7,964 nucleotides of DNA from Desulfobacteraceae bacterium (GTDB lineage Bacteria; Desulfobacterota; Desulfobacteria; Desulfobacterales; Desulfobacteraceae). Of this stretch, positions 1 to 5,087 are shown piece by piece. Position 1 is the stretch's first letter. Each line of letters starts with the position of its first letter. Position numbers and translations under genes: made by a program. The notes under the pieces were generated by a model. It did not search any database and was not told the origin of the DNA. It was given only the letters and a program-made list of their open reading frames with translations. The stretch covers positions 1 through 7,964 of the forward strand of contig WFQS01000683.1 in NCBI GenBank assembly GCA_015486915.1, written 5' to 3'.

Positions 1-143
1 ACCCCTGGAACATTTTTCAAGGCAAGCCAGGGCAAATATTCCTGATATCTGGAATCCACTGTACCGGTAATCTCCCAGTCTTTTTTGTAATTTCGTTCAA
101 GTAATCTGCTTTTCTATCCTGACTTACCACATGGCCGTTTTAT

Positions 144-184
144 ATGAAACTTCTGTAAAGCACTTTGAATTATAAGAGTTTCAT
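144..184. repeat. Inverted repeat ATGAAACT/AGTTTCAT with nested small stem
   Basis: ATGAAACT at 144-151 is perfectly complementary to AGTTTCAT at 177-184, with 25 nt between them. Inside the loop AAAG (157-160) and CTTT (163-166) form a second small stem. It lies between two direct copies of CATGGCCGTT (130-139 and 225-234). In the cpoB transcript it would be the second stem-loop after the stop codon. It has no T-run, so it is not a standard terminator. It might protect an mRNA 3' end or be part of a mobile repeat. Confidence 0.5.
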
Positions 185-193
185 TGTTCGTTG

Positions 194-226
194 TGAGGCC
201 GTTTAATAGTCTCCAGATCGGCCTCA
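194..226 (-). repeat. Dispersed TGAGGC-N21-GCCTCA element, copy 3 (core only)
   Basis: Read on the minus strand, TGAGGC and GCCTCA are separated by exactly 21 nt, as in the two other copies (2167-2199 and 7859-7891). Here the pairing is longer: GAGGCCG with CGGCCTC. The first half of the loop (CGATCTG) matches copy 2 closely, but sequence after the core does not match copies 1 and 2. CATGAGGC begins 4 nt after the cpoB TAA stop. The upstream CGGCC next to the stop could pair with GGCCG instead, giving a competing short hairpin with an ATGA loop. Confidence 0.65.
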
Positions 227-232
227 TGGCCG

Positions 233-1039
233 TTATTGAAAGGCTTTGAGTTTCAGTGCTGCTTTATCTCCTGCATCGGTAAAAGGATATTTTGTAACAA
301 CTTTTTTTAAATAATAATTGGCTCTGTCTGTATCGTCAAGGGCAAGATATGCATATGCAGTTTTTAAAAGTGCATCCGGCACTTTCCCAGCCCTGGGGTA
401 TCTTTTTACAAGATTTTTGAAAATTTTTACTGCTCCCTTGTAATCACCCATGGAATAATGACATTCACCCAGCCAGTAGAATGAATTGTCACTTAGTTCA
501 TTGTGAGGGTATTTTTTAATGAACCTTGTGAACAATATCGCAGCCTGTTTGAAATTTTCTTCTAAAAGAAGACTTCTTGCCTTTTTATAAAGTTTTCCAG
601 ATGTTGTATAAACAGGAAAATTCATTTTAGTGTGTGAACTGCCATTCAATGATGGGCCTTGTTTCCTGGAGGATTTTAAAGTGGTTGCAGATGAATTTTT
701 TGTAATGGGAGGTTTTTTATTTAACTGCTTAAGCCGGTTTATTTGTTTCTCAATTTTTCGGATGGAGTCCTCCTGGGACTCCATCCTTGTTTCAAGCTTA
801 TTTAAATCTGCATTAAGCCTGTCTATTCTATCTTTTGCCTGTGTTGCACTTGTTTCCGATACCTTTTTGTCTAATTGTAAATTTTGATGTGAACTCTTAT
901 TATTTAAATCCTTTTCTTCATATTTTGCCGTATCTTTATTAATGTGCAGAATAGATGTGCAAGACATCAAAGAGACAATAAGCATAATAAAAACAAGGGC
1001 AAAAATAGAATCAGCAAAATTTACCTGCAGTTTTTTCAT
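233..1039 (-). CDS. cpoB: YbgF/CpoB-type TPR lipoprotein
   Basis: A predicted 268-residue envelope lipoprotein. The N-terminus has a charged start, a hydrophobic stretch (about residues 9-25) and a lipobox-like LMSC with Cys27, so lipid attachment is likely. Residues about 65-115 are rich in Lys, Glu and Leu and look like a coiled coil. The last 120 residues form TPR-like helix pairs of the Tol-Pal-associated YbgF/CpoB family, for example FYWLGECHYSMGDYKGAVKIF and a final repeat ending in KYPFTDAGDKAALKLKAF. In enterobacteria CpoB links Tol-Pal constriction to peptidoglycan synthesis. Here no tol or pal gene is in view. The start chosen is the ATG at 1039, 4 nt after the secF stop, because it opens the signal peptide; a longer frame reaching 1123 would overlap secF and add 28 residues before the signal. 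A BamD-like role is a less likely alternative. Confidence 0.8.
   Translation of the reverse strand: MKKLQVNFADSIFALVFIMLIVSLMSCTSILHINKDTAKYEEKDLNNKSSHQNLQLDKKVSETSATQAKDRIDRLNADLNKLETRMESQEDSIRKIEKQINRLKQLNKKPPITKNSSATTLKSSRKQGPSLNGSSHTKMNFPVYTTSGKLYKKARSLLLEENFKQAAILFTRFIKKYPHNELSDNSFYWLGECHYSMGDYKGAVKIFKNLVKRYPRAGKVPDALLKTAYAYLALDDTDRANYYLKKVVTKYPFTDAGDKAALKLKAFQ
760..786. repeat. Perfect 11-bp hairpin inside cpoB
   Basis: GGATGGAGTCC at 760-770 and GGACTCCATCC at 776-786 are exact reverse complements with a 5-nt loop. The hairpin lies within the coiled-coil part of cpoB and codes for the segment around MESQEDSI. No T-run follows. A perfect 11-bp stem with such a short loop is rare by chance in about 8 kb, but the peptide constraint in a Ser/Glu-rich coiled coil could contribute. 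Confidence 0.75.
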
Positions 1040-1043
1040 AACA

Positions 1044-2075
1044 TTATGCTTTGTTTTTCCACGCAAGAAGAATGGGGCTTGCGATAAACACAGATGAATA
1101 TGTTCCAACAAATATTCCCACAATCATTGCAAAGGCAAAATTATGGATAATTTCTCCACCGAAAAAAAACAGAGCAAAAAGAACAAAAAGGGTAGTTGCT
1201 GATGTAAGAATTGTCCTGCTCAAAGTCTCATTAATACTTCTGTTGATCAGTTCAGCGAGGGGTAATTTTTTCTTAAATTTAATATTTTCTCTGATCCTGT
1301 CAAACACAATTATTGTATCGTTTAAAGAATAACCTATAATTGTGAGAAGTGCCGCAATAATGGGGAGAGAAAATTCAAGATTTAATATGGAAAAAACACC
1401 CACAGTAATTGTTACATCATGGATTAGAGCAACAATGGCCCCCATTGCATATTTGAGATTTAAAAACCAGAACAGTATAAGGGTAACGATGAGAGCCGCT
1501 GTAATGAGAATAGGCATACTGACATCGAGAATGGAAAGAAAATATACAGCAGTCATCAAAGCACCTGCCATAACCCCTGAAAGCATCCATTTAAGTTCAA
1601 ATCTGCCTGAAATATAAATTGTGATAAATAAAAGAGAATAAAACATTGCAAGCAGTGCTTTTTTCCTTAAATCTTTACCCACCTGGGGACCCACCATTTC
1701 TATTCGTCTTATCTTAAGCTGAGATCCAGTTGATTTTGTAAGGGTTGTAATAATTTTTTGTGAAAGTGCTCCATTACCGGTAGCAGATTTGCTGGTCCTG
1801 ATGAGAAATTCATCATTTCCACTGTCCCCGAAAACCTGGACAGATGAATCTCCAAACCCCAGTTTGTCAAGGCCGGTGCGAATCCCTTTAATGGGGACCT
1901 GTTTTGTAAATTTAACCTGAATCAGTGTTCCACCGGCAAAATCAATACCATAATTCGGACCATGATGTATCACAAGGGATACAATGCTGATCAGGATCAA
2001 AGTTAGGGAAAAGGCAAAAGCTTTGGTCATTTTCCCTGTAAAATCAATATTAATACCAGGTTTTATAAACTGCAT
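1044..2075 (-). CDS. secF: Protein translocase subunit SecF, with an extra two-helix insert
   Basis: SecF works with SecD and YajC at the SecYEG channel and uses the proton gradient to pull exported proteins across the inner membrane. The sequence shows TM1 (about 17-36), the NYGIDFAGG motif (41-49), a periplasmic domain to about 130, then the helical core with ALIHDVTITVG (216-226) and the family signature IGYSLNDTIIVFDRIREN (247-264). At 343 residues it is somewhat longer than E. coli SecF (323). The excess is internal: between RFE (158-160) and HD (219-220) there are 58 residues where E. coli has 12. The surplus is hydrophobic and reads as two additional helices (about 166-183 and 186-206), predicting eight rather than six membrane segments. 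The ATG at 2075 has GGA about 12 nt upstream. It lies 130 nt after secD, an unusually large gap filled by a repeat. Confidence 0.95.
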   Translation of the reverse strand: MQFIKPGINIDFTGKMTKAFAFSLTLILISIVSLVIHHGPNYGIDFAGGTLIQVKFTKQVPIKGIRTGLDKLGFGDSSVQVFGDSGNDEFLIRTSKSATGNGALSQKIITTLTKSTGSQLKIRRIEMVGPQVGKDLRKKALLAMFYSLLFITIYISGRFELKWMLSGVMAGALMTAVYFLSILDVSMPILITAALIVTLILFWFLNLKYAMGAIVALIHDVTITVGVFSILNLEFSLPIIAALLTIIGYSLNDTIIVFDRIRENIKFKKKLPLAELINRSINETLSRTILTSATTLFVLFALFFFGGEIIHNFAFAMIVGIFVGTYSSVFIASPILLAWKNKA

Positions 2076-2093
2076 TATCTGTTATTTTCCTTT

Positions 2094-2201
2094 TTTTATA
2101 AGAAAGAGCATACTTTTGACAAAGTCACAAATGCTTTTTCTATGTTCGTCAAAATCTCTGATTTTTTGAGGCTCATTAGCGCAGTTCAGCTCGGCCTCAT
2201 G
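2094..2201 (-). repeat. Dispersed repeat, copy 1, between secD and secF
   Basis: Read on the minus strand from CATGAGGC, 108 nt align without gaps to the plus strand at 7857-7964, with about 16 mismatches (about 85% identity). The longest identical run is CAGAGATTTTGACGAACAT. The core is TGAGGC-N21-GCCTCA (2199-2167). Further in, TTTTGAC and GTCAAAA form a second inverted pair. The copy begins 4 nt after the secD TAA and fills most of the secD-secF gap, so it is transcribed as part of the operon mRNA. Confidence 0.85.
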
Positions 2202-2205
2202 ACCT

Positions 2206-3783
2206 TTATATGCTTAAGGTTGATACTTTTTTCCCGCTTAAAAAATAATCAAAAAGACTCTTTGATACTATAATTGCAGTAAAAAGACTTGAAACAATAC
2301 CAAGACCAAGTGTCACGGCAAATCCTTTGACAGGCCCTGTGCCATACTGGAATAAAACTACCGCGGCAATAAGGGTTGTAATATTTGCATCAAGTACCGT
2401 AAGGGTTGCCCTTTCAAAACCAGCATTTATGGCTGCAACGGGAGTTTTTCCGGCAAAGAGTTCCTCTCTTATTCTTTCAAATATAATAACATTGGCATCA
2501 ACAGCCATACCAATGGTAAGAATTATCCCTGCAATACCCGGCAGGGTGAGGGTTGCCTGGAATGCAGCAAGCCCTCCGCCTATGAGAATAATGTTCATGA
2601 CAAGGGCAATATCTGCAATTAAACCTGCTTTCCTGTAATACATGAGCATGAAAAGAATAACCACAATACCGCCTATGATTGTTGACATTATACCCTTGCG
2701 GATGGAGTCGGCGCCAAGGGTCGGGCCAACTGTTCTTTCTTCAACAATTTTAACTGGTGCAGGTAAAGCACCTGCCCTTAAGACAATTGCAAGATCCTTT
2801 GCCTCGTCCATTGTAAAATTGCCTGTAATCTGTGCCCTTCCACCTGCAATACGGTCCTGGATCACAGGAGCTGAATAAACGGTTTTATCAAGAACAATGG
2901 CAAGGCGTTTTTTAATATTTGCACCGGTAATCCTCTCAAAAATCCTTGCCCCTTTTCTGTCAAATTCAATCCCTACATATGGCTCATTAAACTGGGATGC
3001 GATCTGCACCTTGGCATCGGTTAAAGAGCTGCCGTCAAGAAGCACTCTTTTTTTAATGAGAAATGGAATTTTCGATGTCATCCCTGTTCTATAGTTCTTT
3101 TTTGTCTGATACAGAACCACATCACCTGGTGGAGGAGTACCTTTAAGTGCCTCATTGACATCCCCATCCTCATCAACAAGCTGGAAGGTAAGCCTTGCAG
3201 TTTTACCTATAAGCTCTTTTGCCCTTTTAGTATCTGTAATACCGGGAAGCTGTATAAGTATCCTGTTTTCACCCTGGATTCTTATGTCGGGCTCGCTTAC
3301 TCCAAAAGCGTCTATTCTATTCCTTATGGTTTCCAATGCCTGTTCCGTTGCCATTTTCCTGATGTTTTCATGCACTTTATCAGGAAGTTTTAAAACCATT
3401 ATGGTCTGGCCTGCATCGCGGGTCGTTGAAGCAAGTTTCAGATTGCTGAAATCATCGCTTAGCACTGAATTAAAGCCATTGATATTATCATCACCTTCAA
3501 GTTTTACCGTAATACTGTTATCGGGATTACGGGATAATTCAAGATATTTAACAGCTTTTTTTCTAAGGGCTATTTTTATTTCGTGAATCATCCTTTCAAT
3601 TGTGGTTTCAACGGCTTTTTCATTTTGAACCTCTAAAGCAAGGTGCATGCCACCCTGGAGGTCAAGCCCCAGGTTTATTTTTTTATGTGGCCATAATTCT
3701 GCATGAAACGTTGGCAGAAGATATACCAGCGCTGCAATTAAAACTGCCGCAATAGTAAATTCTCTCCATGAAATTTTTTTCAC
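2206..3783 (-). CDS. secD: Protein translocase subunit SecD
   Basis: SecD pairs with SecF to complete Sec-dependent export from the periplasmic side, driven by the proton gradient. At 525 residues it is of normal size for the compact SecD type. It shows TM1 (about 10-28), the hallmark LGLDLQGG (38-45), the periplasmic P1 region with ETIRNRIDAFGVSEPDI (151-167) and ILIQLPG (175-181), then five C-terminal helices. These include GIILTIGMAVDANVIIFERIREE (419-441), whose Asp429 sits in the conserved membrane motif linked to proton transfer. The start is a GTG at 3783-3781, supported by AGGAG eight nt upstream; no in-frame ATG gives a better signal-anchor. It lies 32 nt after yajC, the usual yajC-secD-secF order. 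Confidence 0.97.
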   Translation of the reverse strand: MKKISWREFTIAAVLIAALVYLLPTFHAELWPHKKINLGLDLQGGMHLALEVQNEKAVETTIERMIHEIKIALRKKAVKYLELSRNPDNSITVKLEGDDNINGFNSVLSDDFSNLKLASTTRDAGQTIMVLKLPDKVHENIRKMATEQALETIRNRIDAFGVSEPDIRIQGENRILIQLPGITDTKRAKELIGKTARLTFQLVDEDGDVNEALKGTPPPGDVVLYQTKKNYRTGMTSKIPFLIKKRVLLDGSSLTDAKVQIASQFNEPYVGIEFDRKGARIFERITGANIKKRLAIVLDKTVYSAPVIQDRIAGGRAQITGNFTMDEAKDLAIVLRAGALPAPVKIVEERTVGPTLGADSIRKGIMSTIIGGIVVILFMLMYYRKAGLIADIALVMNIILIGGGLAAFQATLTLPGIAGIILTIGMAVDANVIIFERIREELFAGKTPVAAINAGFERATLTVLDANITTLIAAVVLFQYGTGPVKGFAVTLGLGIVSSLFTAIIVSKSLFDYFLSGKKVSTLSI

Positions 3784-3791
3784 TTCTATGA

Positions 3792-3796
3792 CTCCT
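3792..3796 (-). promoter_or_regulatory. Shine-Dalgarno deciding the GTG start of secD
   Basis: AGGAG on the minus strand with an 8-nt spacer to GTG at 3783. It fixes the non-ATG start of secD. Confidence 0.75.
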
Positions 3797-3815
3797 GTAT
3801 ATATGGATATTTAAT

Positions 3816-4166
3816 TTATTTGTCTTTTTTGTTTTTTTTGTCAGATGCAGCAGGGGCAGCATTCAAAAGTGCGGCAACATTTCCCCTTGAAAGTTTTATT
3901 TTCACCTTTTCTGCGATTTCAATGGAAACACTTGTATCACCAAGGGAGGTGACTGTTCCATGTATTCCTCCAGAGGTTATAACCCTGTCTCCTTTTTTAA
4001 TATTATCTATCATTTTCTGGTGTTCTTTAGCTTTTTTCTGCTGGGGGCGTATTAACAGAAAATAAAAAATAACAAACATCAGTATAAGAGGCACAAACGC
4101 TGTAAATCCACCACCGGCACCACCGGCACCTGCTTTTCCTCCCATTGCAAACGCTGTATTAATCAA
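3816..4166 (-). CDS. yajC: Preprotein translocase accessory subunit YajC
   Basis: YajC is a small single-span inner-membrane protein that associates with SecD and SecF. The 116-residue product has a Gly/Ala-rich N-terminus, one helix (about 23-39) ending in the family mark LLIRPQQKKAKEHQKM (37-52), and the cytoplasmic domain with IKKGDRVITSGGIHGTV (56-72). It ends in a Lys-rich tail. The start is taken as TTG at 4166, because GGAGG (4178-4174) stands 7 nt upstream. The first in-frame ATG (residue 8 of this reading, position 4145) has no ribosome binding site. Using TTG adds MINTAFA before the Gly-rich segment. It sits 17 nt after the LysM-like gene and 32 nt before secD, clearly in the same transcript. 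Confidence 0.95.
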   Translation of the reverse strand: MINTAFAMGGKAGAGGAGGGFTAFVPLILMFVIFYFLLIRPQQKKAKEHQKMIDNIKKGDRVITSGGIHGTVTSLGDTSVSIEIAEKVKIKLSRGNVAALLNAAPAASDKKNKKDK

Positions 4167-4173
4167 AATTAAT

Positions 4174-4178
4174 CCTCC
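4174..4178 (-). promoter_or_regulatory. Shine-Dalgarno deciding the TTG start of yajC
   Basis: A full GGAGG on the minus strand, 7 nt before TTG at 4166. The strong site next to a weak start codon is the reason for choosing TTG over the ATG at 4145. Confidence 0.75.
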
Positions 4179-4183
4179 AAAGG

Positions 4184-5026
4184 TTATTTGCCTTGTTTCA
4201 AAGGCGGTTGTGCGGATATCCAGAGTGCTTCACCGTCAAACCTCAGTTTATCCAGGTTTTTATAACTAATCTCTTTTAAAAATGAAAAAACTTCTTTCAT
4301 ATTGTAAACAATAATTTTACTTAAAGGATGAAGAAGATTGATATTGGTATCAATCTTCTTATCTATAACATTGTAGATAACCACCATTTTCTCGGAAAAT
4401 TTCAAAACTTTTCCCATTCCTGAGCTCAATCCGCCGGCAACGGGTTCATCTGCCTTATCCGGTATTTTAATCCCCCTTGACCTGAAATATTCTTTGATCA
4501 GCCTGAAATGAATATTCCATAAATTATCTCCGGGCTGTACAACATAAATTCCATATTCCCTGACCTTTGCAGGTTTTGTTTCCCCTGAAGGCCTTATCTG
4601 TTCTTCAAAAACTTTTTTATTTTTTAGGAATGTTTTTTCAAGAATATCTCTCATGGATATTGTGATTTTTCCTATTTTAAAAGATTCATCCGATTTGATC
4701 ACCATATCAAGGCTGTTTTTAATCCCAAGTTCCTTTTTCCTGCGGTTCATAAGTTCTGTGAGTTTTTTGTCTTTTTCAAGTTTTTTATAATCTATTTCAG
4801 GAAGTTTTTTGATAGTTCCCTTAACAATTATTGGATGATCAGCATTGATTGTACCGTTTTTGTTAACTTTTCCCTGAGTTGCCGTAAGTCCGGCAGCATC
4901 ACGTCCATGGAGAGGGGATTTTGTTTCGGTATTGTACAAAAAAAAGATACTGGCAACAGCTATAAGTAAACCAATAGAACAAAACGCAATTAACAAATTT
5001 TTGTTTTTCCTGTTCACCGTGGTCAT
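4184..5026 (-). CDS. Membrane-anchored protein with LysM-like domain, function unknown
   Basis: A 280-residue protein I cannot name. It has a Lys/Arg-rich start, one membrane helix (about 10-30) and no lipobox, so it is probably anchored in the inner membrane with its body in the periplasm. Residues 70-155 are charged. Residues 158-181 contain YVVQPGDNLWNIHFRLIKEY, a typical opening of a LysM peptidoglycan-binding domain. The usual close of that domain (Asn, then an hydrophobic run ending IIVYN) may be at about 229-242, so about 40 extra residues would lie in the middle, including a Gly-rich loop (198-205). The ATG at 5026 has GGAG 7 nt upstream. Its place between rng and yajC in an apparent operon suggests a link to export or envelope, but that is inference. 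The coding sequence also contains two adjacent perfect hairpins (4331-4380). Confidence 0.75.
   Translation of the reverse strand: MTTVNRKNKNLLIAFCSIGLLIAVASIFFLYNTETKSPLHGRDAAGLTATQGKVNKNGTINADHPIIVKGTIKKLPEIDYKKLEKDKKLTELMNRRKKELGIKNSLDMVIKSDESFKIGKITISMRDILEKTFLKNKKVFEEQIRPSGETKPAKVREYGIYVVQPGDNLWNIHFRLIKEYFRSRGIKIPDKADEPVAGGLSSGMGKVLKFSEKMVVIYNVIDKKIDTNINLLHPLSKIIVYNMKEVFSFLKEISYKNLDKLRFDGEALWISAQPPLKQGK
4331..4360. repeat. Perfect 13-bp hairpin in the LysM-like gene
   Basis: AAGAAGATTGATA (4331-4343) and TATCAATCTTCTT (4348-4360) are exact reverse complements around a 4-nt loop, CCAA on the coding strand. It codes for KKIDTNINLL near the C-terminus of the LysM-like protein. No T-run follows on the minus strand, so it is not a standard terminator. 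Candidate roles are an RNase cleavage or protection site in the operon mRNA, or a protein-binding palindrome. Confidence 0.85.
4359..4380. repeat. Second perfect hairpin (7 bp), abutting the 13-bp one
   Basis: TTATCTA (4359-4365) pairs perfectly with TAGATAA (4374-4380) around an 8-nt loop. It shares two bases with the 13-bp hairpin at 4331-4360, so the two stems would stack or compete at their junction. Confidence 0.7.
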
Positions 5027-5087
5027 GCTTTTTCTCCGTTAAAGATATAGCTGCGACTGCTTCAAATACACAAAAGAAAAATTAATG

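Larger units (their letters stand above)
1..232. other. Intergenic region downstream of cpoB, no recognisable gene
   Basis: No convincing gene lies here. The stretch downstream of cpoB holds one copy of the TGAGGC-N21-GCCTCA element, a second inverted repeat (144-184) and two 10-nt direct repeats. On the minus strand one frame stays open from position 113 to the window edge and reads DWEITGTVDSRYQEYLPWLA near its middle. It has no ATG; the only in-frame start-like codon is a GTG at 59-57. It could be the beginning of a gene running off the window, or chance. No Rho-independent terminator is visible, since neither hairpin is followed by a T-run on the minus strand. Confidence 0.5.

Noticed and set aside
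1040..1123. N-terminal extension of cpoB up to 1123
   Set aside because: It would overlap the end of secF by about 80 nt and place the lipoprotein signal 28 residues inside the protein.
2094..2204. The 108-nt repeat read as a small conserved protein (one frame open in both copies, about 35 codons, e.g. RDFDEH and ICDFVK shared)
   Set aside because: Differences between the copies fall about equally on all codon positions (roughly 3, 7 and 6 at positions 1, 2 and 3), there is no start codon at the head, and copy 1 has a stop just upstream in that frame. The pattern fits a non-coding repeat.
3155..3586. Plus-strand open frame of 143 codons opposite secD
   Set aside because: It is the antisense shadow of a well-conserved gene, has no recognisable domain and no ribosome site. 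The other plus-strand frames opposite secF, yajC, rng and thiF are the same.
4085..4130. CACCGGCACCACCGG micro-repeat in yajC as a functional repeat
   Set aside because: It simply encodes the Gly/Ala-rich N-terminus of YajC (GAGGAGGG), a low-complexity stretch.
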